Source of the DNA: Bacteroidota bacterium
GTDB lineage: Bacteria > Bacteroidota > Bacteroidia > Sphingobacteriales > Sphingobacteriaceae
Reading direction: 5' to 3'
Length of the DNA: 41,947 bases
Assembly (NCBI GenBank): GCA_013286325.1
Contig: JABDFZ010000013.1
Location: 1 to 41,947, forward strand
Under the pieces are notes generated by a model. The model was not told the DNA's origin, searched no databases, and saw only the letters and a list, made by a program, of their open reading frames with translations. Of this stretch, positions 27,996 to 37,282 are shown piece by piece. The position numbers and the translations under genes were made by a program. The first letter of the stretch is position 1; each line of letters starts with the position of its first letter.

Positions 27996-29471
27996 TTATC
28001 TCTTTGACGGAATTAAACTTAGTGCGAAATTTAATTCTGTATCGATGCCTTTTAAAATGTCATCAATTTTAGGAGTTACATGATAACCTGGTTCAACGCC
28101 CCTGCCTTTTGTAAAAGCAACGGCATTTGTTGTTTTGATCAATGGTATTGCGATTCTTATTTTAGAATTGGGTAAAACTAACCTGGCTGATTGATGTGAA
28201 GTATTCCCCTCCATCGTTCCACCACCTTCTTCTCCAATAAATATACCCCTTCCGTTGCCTTTCAGAAAACTGGCGACTACTGTTGCCATAGAACCTGATG
28301 CACCATTGATCAGCACATATAATTTCCCTTTGTAATGATTTATATCCGGTTGCTGTTCATCAAGCAGCGGCATATAGGCTTTTTTAAATCTATACATCCC
28401 AGTATTAGTTTTATAGACCAGCGAATCTGCAAAAAATAAGTCTTTGTCGTTTTCCAGGTAATCAGCGACAGGTGCATATCCTGCAAATTTTACTTCGGTA
28501 GATTCAAAATGCTTATACGGCTTTGTCAACAGATAAGTCAGTAGTTTTTCACCTGTTCCATCACCGCCTTCATTATTTCTTAAATCCAGAATTAAATTCT
28601 CCGTATGCTTTACATTTAATTCTTTAAAAACACTATCGTATAAAGTATAAAAGTCTTGTTTAAAGCGTGCTCTGTGCCATTTCAGAAAAGACGAGATACG
28701 CAAATAAGCAACGTTTTTTTTAAGGTATTTAAATGCTAATGGCGCCTCCAATTTATTTCTGCTATAGAAAAACTTTTTATACGATTTATAATCAAGACCA
28801 GCAACCGTTGTTGTTTTCTTTTTTGACTGATCGGCAACGTCTATAAATTCTATGCGATAAGAATCTGTATCTGCTATAAAAATTGGATAATTCAGATCAA
28901 AAAGGTTTTCTTCTTCAGTCATGCTATAATCTTCCAGGTGACGAATATTAAAGGTTTGAATGTACCCGTCAGAGGGAATGGTGGGCAATAAGATATTTAG
29001 AATTTCTTCAACAGATCTTCCGTTAATAGAAAGAATTTCCGATCCAACGGGGATAGCGTTATTGGATTGTGCAGTTGTGAGCACATAAAATCTTCTGTCG
29101 ATAATTTTTAAAGAAAAGGGGAAATAATGATGCTTGTTTTCTAATGACCGGTAATAGTCTTTCGATGGCGTTGGGATCAGGTGCTCATCGTTAATTTTTG
29201 CACAGGTAGTAGCGATGAGTTTGTAAAATTCTATTCCTGACTCAGGCTGATTTAATGATTTGAAATTGTCGTCCAAATATTTGCTCATGATTAAACTGTC
29301 AGTAAACCTGTAAAGACTTGGATAAGTAGTTTCTAACGCTTTTCTGAATATGGAATAATCCTCCTGTAGTTGTTTGGGGCTGTAGTTTAATGGTTCGTTT
29401 TGACAGTTGCCACAAAAAGCTTTTGCTATCAGCAAAAGCGTTAGCACTGTTTTTTTTATTAAATTCAGCAT
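27996..29471 (-). CDS. S41-family serine peptidase
   Basis: 491 residues, exported: signal sequence at about 1-23 with a possible lipobox (KAFC, Cys20) or cleavage near GNCQ. A helical N-terminal part is followed by a PDZ-like stretch (about 138-160, GSEILSINGRSV). The S41 core includes LILDLRNNEGGDG (about 293-305), the predicted nucleophile S394 in NGASGSMA, and GEEGGG (413-418). The usual substrate-channel architecture of tail-specific or tricorn-like peptidases is assumed from the family. The gene faces left between a sigma gene and its FecR anti-sigma gene, which normally are neighbours. A role in processing the anti-sigma factor would be speculative; a simple cargo insertion is as likely. 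Confidence 0.9.
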   Translation of the reverse strand: MLNLIKKTVLTLLLIAKAFCGNCQNEPLNYSPKQLQEDYSIFRKALETTYPSLYRFTDSLIMSKYLDDNFKSLNQPESGIEFYKLIATTCAKINDEHLIPTPSKDYYRSLENKHHYFPFSLKIIDRRFYVLTTAQSNNAIPVGSEILSINGRSVEEILNILLPTIPSDGYIQTFNIRHLEDYSMTEEENLFDLNYPIFIADTDSYRIEFIDVADQSKKKTTTVAGLDYKSYKKFFYSRNKLEAPLAFKYLKKNVAYLRISSFLKWHRARFKQDFYTLYDSVFKELNVKHTENLILDLRNNEGGDGTGEKLLTYLLTKPYKHFESTEVKFAGYAPVADYLENDKDLFFADSLVYKTNTGMYRFKKAYMPLLDEQQPDINHYKGKLYVLINGASGSMATVVASFLKGNGRGIFIGEEGGGTMEGNTSHQSARLVLPNSKIRIAIPLIKTTNAVAFTKGRGVEPGYHVTPKIDDILKGIDTELNFALSLIPSKR

Positions 29472-29778
29472 ATGGTAATCATTATTTCCTTTTATGGATA
29501 TGTTATGGTACTGAAAGCCCGGTTACAGAAATTTTGAAAATTTTCGACTTTTGTTGAATAGACAGCAATTTTTAAAAATCGTGACAAAGAAAGTTCACAG
29601 TTTAAAAGGACAACTTAAGATCATCAGAACTGCCCCTAAAAACCCTTTGGGTGCCATTAAAAGCGGAAATAATGTGCCGCTAAAAAGGAATCTTACAGTT
29701 TGTTAAAATTATTTTTTTAGGTTGTAAGCACTTTTGCAAAAAATATTGTCCTTGCTATAATCAGGGATAATTTGTTTT
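29472..29778. other. Divergent intergenic region between S41 peptidase and FecR genes
   Basis: About 307 bp with no credible coding frame. It must hold promoters for both divergent genes. For the FecR side, TTTG at 29733-29736 stands 19 bp before TATAAT (29756-29761); the spacing matches Bacteroidota promoters, but the second element is a poor match to TAnnTTTG. No terminator or strong repeat is seen. Confidence 0.4.
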
Positions 29779-30888
29779 ATGCTCAACGATAGATTTATTA
29801 AGCTGCTTACAAAAGAATTAAGCGATGAACTCACTTACGATGAGCAGCAGGAATTAAAACTGCTTTTGCAGGGTAATAATGAATATCGGGATCAACGGGA
29901 AATACTGAAAGATTACTGGAAAAGAAGTAACGGTGAATATGGAGCTAATGCTACCATGTTTAAAAAGGTGATGGAAAGGATTGGGGCTGAAGAAAATAAA
30001 AATATACCTGTTGCTATTATTGAGAGAGAAGAACAGGCGCCGGGTAATAGATTCCGATATGCAGCCTGGTACAGTGCTGCTGCTGTTATCCTGGTCATCA
30101 TTAGCATCTTTACCTATCATTACATAGTTACCCCAAAGCTAAATGATGACCTTGCAACGGCTAAATGGCTGCAAAAGACTACCAAGCCAACAATAAAGTC
30201 GATAATAACACTGTCCGACGGAACTATCGTTACCTTAAATTCGGCAACAACTCTAAAATACCCGGATAGTTTTAGCGGCAAAACGCGTGAGGTTTATCTT
30301 GATGGTGAAGCATACTTTGACGTGCATAAAGACCATGAGCATCCGTTCATTATCCATACAAACAAAATGAATGTAAGGGTATTGGGTACCGCGTTCAATG
30401 TAAAATCATATCAAACTGAGCCTTTGAGCGAAACTACACTGATAAGAGGCTCGATAGAAGTTACCTTGAATGACCGTCCGTCAGATCGCATCATCCTTAA
30501 ACCCAAAGAGAAACTTATAGTTCAGAATAATACGTTTATAAGAAAGAAAACCAATATAGCTGCCGATTCATCCTCCCCGGAAAATATCGGCAAAGGGACA
30601 CGATACTCCCTTACCAATTTAACCTATTTCCCCAATAATGATAAAACAATAATAGAAACCTCGTGGGTGCAAAACAAGCTTGTGTTCAGTGATAAGGATT
30701 TTGCACAGCTTGCCGACCAGTTGGAAAGATGGTACGGCATAAATATAGTATTTGAAAACAACCAGGTAAAGCATTTCAGGTTTACAGGCCTGTTTGAAAA
30801 AGAAACACTGCCACAGGCATTGGATGCTTTAAAAATGATTGAGCATTTCAGTTACAGGATCAATAACTCAACCGTTTATATATATTAA
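29779..30888 (+). CDS. FecR-family anti-sigma factor
   Basis: 369 residues. An N-terminal cytoplasmic region (1-93, with the helical start seen in sigma-binding FecR proteins) precedes one transmembrane helix (about 94-117). The periplasmic FecR domain (about 130-230) has LSDGTIVTLNSATTLKYP, VYLDGEAYFDV and VRVLGTAFNVKSY. The DUF4974 domain is at the C-terminus (about 298-369), with FSDKDFAQLADQLERWYGI and FTGLFEKETLPQAL. In this class the periplasmic part reads the STN domain of the paired SusC-like receptor and frees or activates the sigma factor. The paired receptor follows 159 bp downstream. The sigma gene is 1.9 kb upstream rather than adjacent. Confidence 0.94.
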   Translation: MLNDRFIKLLTKELSDELTYDEQQELKLLLQGNNEYRDQREILKDYWKRSNGEYGANATMFKKVMERIGAEENKNIPVAIIEREEQAPGNRFRYAAWYSAAAVILVIISIFTYHYIVTPKLNDDLATAKWLQKTTKPTIKSIITLSDGTIVTLNSATTLKYPDSFSGKTREVYLDGEAYFDVHKDHEHPFIIHTNKMNVRVLGTAFNVKSYQTEPLSETTLIRGSIEVTLNDRPSDRIILKPKEKLIVQNNTFIRKKTNIAADSSSPENIGKGTRYSLTNLTYFPNNDKTIIETSWVQNKLVFSDKDFAQLADQLERWYGINIVFENNQVKHFRFTGLFEKETLPQALDALKMIEHFSYRINNSTVYIY

Positions 30889-30935
30889 CTAAACTAATAA
30901 GATGCGTATGATAAAAGAAAAAATTACTTAAAACA

Positions 30936-30968
30936 AAAGCGGGAACCCTTTGATGGTAATCCCCGCTT
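30936..30968 (+). other. Hairpin in the FecR-SusC intergenic leader
   Basis: AAGCGGG (30937-30943) pairs with CCCGCTT (30962-30968) across an 18-nt loop. There is no T-run after it. It may be an mRNA processing or attenuation structure between the anti-sigma and SusC genes, but the evidence is only the short stem. Confidence 0.3.
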
Positions 30969-31047
30969 AAATGATTCCTAAAGTTAATTATGCCGCTTAT
31001 CTCTGGTACAGATTACGGCAATTATTCACCTTTAATTCAGTAAAAAT

Positions 31048-34000
31048 ATGAAATTTTTTAAACACCCCCAAATGGGTGTAACGGAGAAGTATTGGCTGCT
31101 TAAGTCTATATTAATCATGAAATTAACCCTACTATTAATATTATTGTTTAACCTAAATGTTGTGGCGGATGTATATTCGCAAACAAAGGTTACCCTCAAC
31201 CTTAAATCGGCCAGGTTTAAAACGATAATATCCAGTATTGAGAAGCAAAGCTCATATCACTTTGTATACAGCGAGAACAAAATACCAGGCGAAAAAAACA
31301 TCAGTATTAATGTAGAAAATACAGAAGTAACTGCTGTGCTCGACCAGGTACTGGCTAATTCCGGCTTTACTTATAACGAATTGCAAAATCATTTAGTAGT
31401 AATAACCCGCATTGGCGTTACTGTAAATGCAGTTACCGTAAAAGGAAAAGTGCTTGATGAAAAAGGGCAACCATTGCCGGGCGCCTCAATAAAAGTGAAA
31501 GGCAGTCAGGCAGGTACAGTTACCGATTTGCAGGGCGATTTTAGCATTGACGTACCAGATGGTGGCGTTTTGCTTGTTAGCTACATTGGTTACCAAACTA
31601 AAGAAGTAACAGTAAATGGCAATACCCCATTAACCATTTCATTAGTACCATCAGGTACTTTGAACGAAGTAGTGGTAACAGCACTCGGTATAAAAAAGGA
31701 AGCAAAAACTTTGGGTTATTCTGTTCAGAAGGTTTCGGGGCAAGATATCACCAAAGCAGATGCACCGAACGTTGGTGTTGGTTTAGCCGGTAAGGTTGCT
31801 GGTTTAAATGTAACTATGCCTACCGGTATAGAAGGCGGTTCCACAAGGATAATTATACGCGGGAATAGTAGTTTTTTAGGAAATAACCAACCGCTTATAG
31901 TTGTTGACGGAATAATGATTGACAACGAGCCTATTGTACCCGGATCGCGGCCAAGCCTTACTATACAAAATGCCCAGGGGCAAAATAACGACGTAAGCAG
32001 TAACCAGGGAGTTGATTACGGATCTTTTCTGAACACCATCAATATGGATGATGTGGCCGATATTAACGTTTTAAAAGGACCGGCTGCGGCTACTAAATAT
32101 GGGGCAAGGGGTTCGAATGGTGTTATTTTAATCACCACCAAAAAAGGCGGTAAAGAAAAAGGTCTGGGTATTAACTATAACTTTTCTATGCGGACTAATA
32201 ACCCATACCGTTATGTAGATCAGCAAAATCAATATGGAATGGGAGGAACGGATGCTCTTTTTACACTCAATTCCAAACTTCCGCTGAATGCCGATGGGAA
32301 GGCAAGACAAATGACCGAAAATGACGGGGATGTATTTTACGGCTCAACACCCGATGGTGTTGGATCTTTCCCTAATTATATTGGTTATCCTGGCGATGGG
32401 ATGTCATGGGGTCCCAAATTTAACGGGCAGCCTGTTGTCGACTGGGATGGTGTAACCAGGCCATATAATGCACAGCCTAACAACTTTAAAAGCTTTTATA
32501 AAAACGGGAACACCTATACCAATAATATATCGTTCTCTGGCGGTGGTGATATAGGCACTATTCGCGTTTCCTATACCCGTACAACCAATGATGCGATAAC
32601 CTATAACAGTAACTCAAATCAAAATGTATTTAATATAGGGTCATCATTAAACATCAGTTCAAAACTAAAGGCAGAAGTTTCAGCCAGCTATACAAATTTG
32701 AACAAGCTTAACACGCCGGATGTGACTTATGGCCCCAGTTATATGGCGATGTATGTAATTCCGCGTGATTACATTCCTCTTGAAAAGACCGAATACCGTA
32801 ATCCGGACGGATCAAAGAATCTTATCGGTAGTAACTCCAATTACCCTTACCCAAGCGGTGGATTGGCAGATTACTGGTGGAACACTTTTGAAAACCATAA
32901 TCTATTTACACAAAATCAGTTTTTGGGATCTTTGAGGCTTACAGCCGAAATTTTACCATGGCTAACAGCTACTGCAAACGGAGGTATAGATTATTATAAT
33001 AATCAGTTTGAAAACAAGACCAGACCAACTGATGTAACCGGCTTATTAGGAGCATACAGTAATGACCTGTCAAGAACGAGCACTACAAACCTTGATGGAA
33101 TGCTTACCGCACATAAGGATAATCTGCTTAAAAATTTCGATGCAGGGGTAACTTTAGGAGCCAGTTATTATCAAAATAAGTTTTATGATATTGCCGGTGT
33201 AAACAAGGGGCCATTCGGAGTGCCTTTTCTGTACAATTTGAGCAATTATTCGGGTATTTTGGATAGCTCCTTCCTGCCAAAAGAAAACAGGCTGGAAAGC
33301 GAGATCAGCTCACTGTATGGCATAGCTAACTTTGCCTATAAAAGATACCTGTTTTTGGAGTTAAGCGCCCGAAACGACAGATCGTCAACATTGCCAACCA
33401 ATAACTTATCTTTCACCTATCCGGGTGCCAGTTTGAGTTTTGTATTCACTGATGCATTTAATATGGGATCGGTAAAAAACTGGCTCGATTTTGGCAAAAT
33501 AAGGGTGGCAAGGGCTTCAAGTGCAAGCGGGTATATACCTTACCTAACCATGTTTAATTACAATTCATTTAACTATGGTGGCACTTCAGCTGTAACTGTT
33601 CCAACAACCATACCTTCCCAAAACCTCAAGCCTCAAACTTCCAGATCTACTGAAGTGGGTACTTCATTGTCGTTTTTCGGAAACAAGCTGAATTTTGATT
33701 TTACTTATTACAATATCTATTCATACAACCAGATCCTACAGCTACCTGTAGCTACATCATCAGGCGCAGATAATATAACCACGAACTCAGGAGCACTTCG
33801 CAACAAGGGTTTTGAGTTTATTATTAATGCCAAGATCATTAATAATCCTAATGGGTTAAAATGGGATATTGGCATAAATGGGGCTCATAACAACAATAAA
33901 GTGGTGTCATTAGCGCCAAATGCTGATCAATTAGCACTCGGAAGCCTTTTTGGTGGCAATGGTATAAGCGAAAATATTAAAGTTGGTGATAACTATGGTA

Positions 34001-34716
34001 CCATTTATGGTTATAATTATGTTTATAAGAATGGCCAGCCTGTTGTTGACCTGACTTATAACAACGCCGGACAAGCTGTGGCAGCCAAGTATGAACCTAC
34101 ACCCGGCCTGGTAAAAATTGGAGATGCAAATCCACATTTAACAGGTGGTATCTCAAATACGTTTACCTATAAAAACTGGAGTTTATATGTAATGACCGAC
34201 TTTAAAGTCGGCGGACAGATCTACTCAGCCGACTATGCTACGCTAATGGGACAAGGTGAACTACCGGAAACCCTGAAAGAGAGGAATGGCGGCGGCCTGC
34301 CTTTTACCTATCCTGACGGCACAAAAGCCAATGTGGGTGTAATTTTACCGGGTGTATTGCCTGATGGCACACCTAATACAGCGGTTGTGAATTATATATG
34401 GAAATACGCATCCAATTTTCAATCATGGAGTAATGTACCAATGGTTAGGAGCAATGCCATATTTAATAATAGCTGGGGTAAATTACGGGAGCTAAGCATT
34501 AGTTATAAAGTACCTGATAAATTTTTGAAAAAGAGCAAGATCGTACAGAGCCTAACGGTATCTCTGATAGGACGCGATCTGTTTTATCTGTTCACCACCT
34601 TACCTGACCACTTAAACCCAGAAGGTACAAACGGCACCACAAACGTGCAAGGCATACAGTGGGATTCGCTGCCGGGCGTAAGGTCATTTGGATTTTCATT
34701 AAAAGCAGGATTTTAA
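31048..34716 (+). CDS. SusC-like TonB-linked receptor with STN signalling domain
   Basis: 1222 residues. A long N-terminal leader with a hydrophobic core at about 23-37 ends near VYSQ (residue 45). A secretin/TonB short N-terminal (STN) domain covers about 50-110 (FKTIISSIEKQSSYHFVYSE). A carboxypeptidase-regulatory-like domain follows (about 132-205, KGKVLDEKGQPLPGASIKVKG). The plug (about 215-340) has GLAGKVAGLNV, IIIRGNSS and VLKGPAAATKYGARGSNGV, and the barrel ends in GFSLKAGF. The STN domain is the part that contacts FecR in cell-surface signalling, which fits the FecR gene directly upstream. The substrate is unknown. No glycosidase accompanies it, so it could take up a peptide, siderophore-like or sugar ligand. 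The SusD-like partner starts 16 bp downstream. Confidence 0.95.
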   Translation: MKFFKHPQMGVTEKYWLLKSILIMKLTLLLILLFNLNVVADVYSQTKVTLNLKSARFKTIISSIEKQSSYHFVYSENKIPGEKNISINVENTEVTAVLDQVLANSGFTYNELQNHLVVITRIGVTVNAVTVKGKVLDEKGQPLPGASIKVKGSQAGTVTDLQGDFSIDVPDGGVLLVSYIGYQTKEVTVNGNTPLTISLVPSGTLNEVVVTALGIKKEAKTLGYSVQKVSGQDITKADAPNVGVGLAGKVAGLNVTMPTGIEGGSTRIIIRGNSSFLGNNQPLIVVDGIMIDNEPIVPGSRPSLTIQNAQGQNNDVSSNQGVDYGSFLNTINMDDVADINVLKGPAAATKYGARGSNGVILITTKKGGKEKGLGINYNFSMRTNNPYRYVDQQNQYGMGGTDALFTLNSKLPLNADGKARQMTENDGDVFYGSTPDGVGSFPNYIGYPGDGMSWGPKFNGQPVVDWDGVTRPYNAQPNNFKSFYKNGNTYTNNISFSGGGDIGTIRVSYTRTTNDAITYNSNSNQNVFNIGSSLNISSKLKAEVSASYTNLNKLNTPDVTYGPSYMAMYVIPRDYIPLEKTEYRNPDGSKNLIGSNSNYPYPSGGLADYWWNTFENHNLFTQNQFLGSLRLTAEILPWLTATANGGIDYYNNQFENKTRPTDVTGLLGAYSNDLSRTSTTNLDGMLTAHKDNLLKNFDAGVTLGASYYQNKFYDIAGVNKGPFGVPFLYNLSNYSGILDSSFLPKENRLESEISSLYGIANFAYKRYLFLELSARNDRSSTLPTNNLSFTYPGASLSFVFTDAFNMGSVKNWLDFGKIRVARASSASGYIPYLTMFNYNSFNYGGTSAVTVPTTIPSQNLKPQTSRSTEVGTSLSFFGNKLNFDFTYYNIYSYNQILQLPVATSSGADNITTNSGALRNKGFEFIINAKIINNPNGLKWDIGINGAHNNNKVVSLAPNADQLALGSLFGGNGISENIKVGDNYGTIYGYNYVYKNGQPVVDLTYNNAGQAVAAKYEPTPGLVKIGDANPHLTGGISNTFTYKNWSLYVMTDFKVGGQIYSADYATLMGQGELPETLKERNGGGLPFTYPDGTKANVGVILPGVLPDGTPNTAVVNYIWKYASNFQSWSNVPMVRSNAIFNNSWGKLRELSISYKVPDKFLKKSKIVQSLTVSLIGRDLFYLFTTLPDHLNPEGTNGTTNVQGIQWDSLPGVRSFGFSLKAGF

Positions 34717-34732
34717 TTAAAGAAAAATTATT

Positions 34733-36352
34733 ATGAAAAATATCATAAATAACAAATGGAAGGCATTAATGCTTTTTATAATAATTACTGTACTTTATTC
34801 ATGTAGCAAAGAAAAACTGGCAGACCTGAATAAGCCATGGAATGGTTCGCCTACGGCAAGTGTTGCACAATTATATGGCGGGTTTGTAAGCAATATGGCC
34901 CTAACTTATGGGGATAATGATGTTGCTTATGGCTGGCTTTATCCTATTACTCAGCAAGCTGCGGTTTTTGCACATTCAGACTGGCCTTTATCAGTCGCTG
35001 CTGGTGATAACTGGAATAACTATTACCACAACCTTTCTAATTACAATGCTATGTTAAATGCGATTGCCGCGAGTCCCGACAAAGACAATTACAAAAACAT
35101 AATGTTGATGACAACTGTATTAAAAGCATATCAAACTATAAAAACTACCAATTATTTTGGAGATATGCCTTATTCACAGGCCGGGCTGATAATCAATAAC
35201 TCGAATGGAACCAAGCCCGTTTATGATACCCAGCAAAGCATTTACCTGGCATGTTTAAAAGATTTGCAAACCGCTGTTAGTGGTCTTGATCCTAATGATG
35301 CTAAGCAAATTTCGTTAGGTGCAAATGATTTTATATTGCAAAATAATATTGCTAACTGGATAAAATTTGCAAACTCATTAAGGTTGCGTATAGCTGTCAC
35401 TATGTATGATAAGGACCCTACAGATGCTGCCCCTCAAATTGTCGCTGCTTTAGCGGTTCAAAATGGCTTTCTTGATGATGGACAAAACGTAGGTATGGAT
35501 CCTGCAAATATTCCTAATATAGATTTCAGTTATAGATCAATGTCTTTTGAGTTCCATGTGCGCATGGGTAGCACTATGTGGAACATGATGTCGAGCACGA
35601 ATGATCAAAGTGGCGCCGGTATTTTTGATCCTCGCTGCAGCATATTTTTTGAATCAAATGCAGCTAACAAATGGAACCCTTACCCTCAAAACCCCACAGA
35701 AACCACACCTGCCGAGGGCGGCGACCCTTATAATCAAGGCAACAGAAAAGCAGATTGGACCAATAAAAACGGCACAGCTACATTGCCCAATATATATGCG
35801 GATATTAATTATTATTGGGGTGTTGATAGAAGTATTCCGGATTTATTTCTTACAGCTGCCCAGGTACATTTTTTAAAAGCAGAAGTTTACGCACGCGGTA
35901 TGGGTACGGGAGCAAATCTGGCAACTGCTAAAGCAGAATACGAAGCCGGCATTAAAGCTTCAGTAAATTTTTGGACTACCGAAGCTATTAATTCACCGCT
36001 GTGGGTAGTTAATAAACCAAGTGGTTTACCGAATGCTGCAACAATGAATGCATTGCTCACCAACCCAGTGGTTGCTTTTGATATGGCTAATGCAACCCAT
36101 GCGGTAAGCCAGATATATGCACAGCAATGGATTGATATGTATCGCCAGCCGTGGGAAGCCTGGACATTGATGCGCAGAACAGGTGGCCTTACACCTACCA
36201 GCCCCGATAATACTGCCTATTATGCAAATAACTATGGCATAATTAACCGGTATAATTATCCAACTTCCGAATCTCTGTATAACTACAATAATTGGTATGC
36301 AGTTACACATGGAAATGATCTTACCAATACTAAAATGTGGATAGCAAAATAG
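34733..36352 (+). CDS. SusD-like nutrient-binding lipoprotein (SusD-like 2 type)
   Basis: 539 residues with a lipoprotein signal (hydrophobic stretch at 11-22, lipobox LYSC, predicted lipidated Cys24). Motifs LKAYQTIKTTNYFGDMPYSQ, WIKFANSLRLRIA, FLTAAQVHFLKAEVYARG and a C-terminal QIYAQQWIDMYRQPWEAWTLMRR are those of the SusD/RagB subfamily that often lacks sugar PULs. It follows its SusC-like gene by 16 bp, so both are in one transcript that ends at the terminator at 36402. It should bind the nutrient on the cell surface for the paired receptor. Confidence 0.93.
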   Translation: MKNIINNKWKALMLFIIITVLYSCSKEKLADLNKPWNGSPTASVAQLYGGFVSNMALTYGDNDVAYGWLYPITQQAAVFAHSDWPLSVAAGDNWNNYYHNLSNYNAMLNAIAASPDKDNYKNIMLMTTVLKAYQTIKTTNYFGDMPYSQAGLIINNSNGTKPVYDTQQSIYLACLKDLQTAVSGLDPNDAKQISLGANDFILQNNIANWIKFANSLRLRIAVTMYDKDPTDAAPQIVAALAVQNGFLDDGQNVGMDPANIPNIDFSYRSMSFEFHVRMGSTMWNMMSSTNDQSGAGIFDPRCSIFFESNAANKWNPYPQNPTETTPAEGGDPYNQGNRKADWTNKNGTATLPNIYADINYYWGVDRSIPDLFLTAAQVHFLKAEVYARGMGTGANLATAKAEYEAGIKASVNFWTTEAINSPLWVVNKPSGLPNAATMNALLTNPVVAFDMANATHAVSQIYAQQWIDMYRQPWEAWTLMRRTGGLTPTSPDNTAYYANNYGIINRYNYPTSESLYNYNNWYAVTHGNDLTNTKMWIAK

Positions 36353-36401
36353 CTATACAATTACACTGTTTTAGTTATTTTATTTGTTGAGTTTAGTTGA
36401 G

Positions 36402-36438
36402 AAAAAGCATAACCGGGGAGCCCCGGTTATGCTTTTTT
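36402..36438. terminator. Terminator after the second SusD gene
   Basis: GCATAACCGGGG (36407-36418) pairs perfectly with CCCCGGTTATGC (36421-36432), with a tight turn, followed by six T and preceded by a run of five A. It can therefore work in both directions. It ends the SusC/SusD transcript and may also stop leftward transcription. Confidence 0.9.
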
Positions 36439-36458
36439 ATTTGGTTAAAAGTCGCCCA

Positions 36459-36590
36459 CTACTCTACTAAAGGCTTTTGATCTTTAATCAGTATCATAAA
36501 TAAGGCTATATCAAACAATTCTATTTGCCAAAACTATTTGTTTACAAAGTAAAACCTGAGGTTAAACGGCAGATTTAGAGAACTAATAAA
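36459..36590 (-). pseudogene. Short C-terminal coding remnant, minus strand
   Basis: Read leftward, the frame gives SLNLPFNLRFYFVNK, an in-frame TAG (36534-36536), then FWQIELFDIALFMILIK and DQKPLVE before a TAG at 36459-36461. The text looks like the end of a real protein with one nonsense mutation and no start. The family is not recognised; a decayed transposase or other mobile gene is possible. The low-complexity TAATTATTAATTATTAATTA run lies just to the right, at about 36618-36637. Confidence 0.3.
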
Positions 36591-36640
36591 TTAAAAATTG
36601 AAAAATAGCCCTTGTAATTAATTATTAATTATTAATTACA

Positions 36641-36648
36641 TATATTTG
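36641..36648 (+). promoter_or_regulatory. Candidate Bacteroidota -7 promoter element (TATATTTG)
   Basis: TATATTTG matches the TAnnTTTG consensus exactly, 21 bp before the ATG at 36669. A TTG at 36612 is slightly too far upstream (26 bp) for an ideal -33 element. Confidence 0.4.
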
Positions 36649-36668
36649 AATCATCAAACCTTAACACT

Positions 36669-37282
36669 ATGGATATACTTAAAAAATCCAAAAATATAGT
36701 TTTCTCTGTTCAATCAGTAAAAACAACTAATCAAATAATTCTAATATCTGCTGATACATTTGCCGAAAATAATTTGGCGCAACATTGTAATTTCCAATTT
36801 GGCAAACTAATATTGATTTGCCCGGAAACCATCTTTGATGAAAACATTAATTGTTGTTTTAATTGATTGGACTAAATAATTAGTTTAAACAGCATCAGCC
36901 AAAATAGTTATAATGGAGAATTTGAATTTTATGAATTCCTGTTTAACGACTTAAATGGCTCAACAAAAGTTCTGAATTTTTATAGAAAAGTAATAGTCTG
37001 CAGTGCGCCTCTTTTGGAAAACCGGACAAAAAACTTTTTAAAAAAATCTTTACAAGACTAAACAAAAATGAATACAACGTCACAAAATTAAGAGTGAAAA
37101 AATAAACCATTGGTTAAATTAATCGCTCTTAACGGACAAGAATAGTTTGCTCCTTTACCTTATCAATATCTAATAAAAGAAACGCATCACGTGAGTGATA
37201 AACTACAAGGCGGAGGCTCTATCTATTCTAATATTCAAAAGATATTAAATAAAACAAACACTAAACCTATACCTAAACTAAT
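36669..37282 (+). pseudogene. Probable decayed gene (fragments in two or three frames)
   Basis: A 65-codon frame (36669-36866) begins MDILKKSKNIVFSVQSVKTT and ends in NCCFN-TGA. After TGA-Leu-Asp-TAA the same frame stays open to about 37063 (SYNGEFEFYEFLFNDLNG, VIVCSAPLLENRTKNFLKK). A one-base shift continues it (TRLNKNEYNVTKLRVKK). A third stretch reads KPLVKLIALNGQE, TAG, FAPLPYQYLIKETHHVSDKL and QGGGSIYSNIQKILNK up to the next gene. The simplest reading is one gene of about 200 codons broken by three nonsense codons and one or two frameshifts. The product is not recognised. AT-rich non-coding sequence could mimic part of this. The first fragment could still be a functional small protein, since an exact -7 element lies upstream. 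Confidence 0.4.

Noticed and set aside
36669..36866. RiPP precursor peptide next to the PKS
   Set aside because: The C-terminal cysteines are suggestive, but there is no leader motif (no GG or known Bacteroidota leader) and no modifying enzyme or transporter in the window. The frame continues as coding-like text past the stops, so a decayed larger gene fits better.
37196..37209. Palindrome ATCAC-GTGA-GTGAT upstream of the PKS gene
   Set aside because: The stem is only 5 bp, there is no nearby promoter element, and it lies in the apparent pseudogene text. It could be chance.
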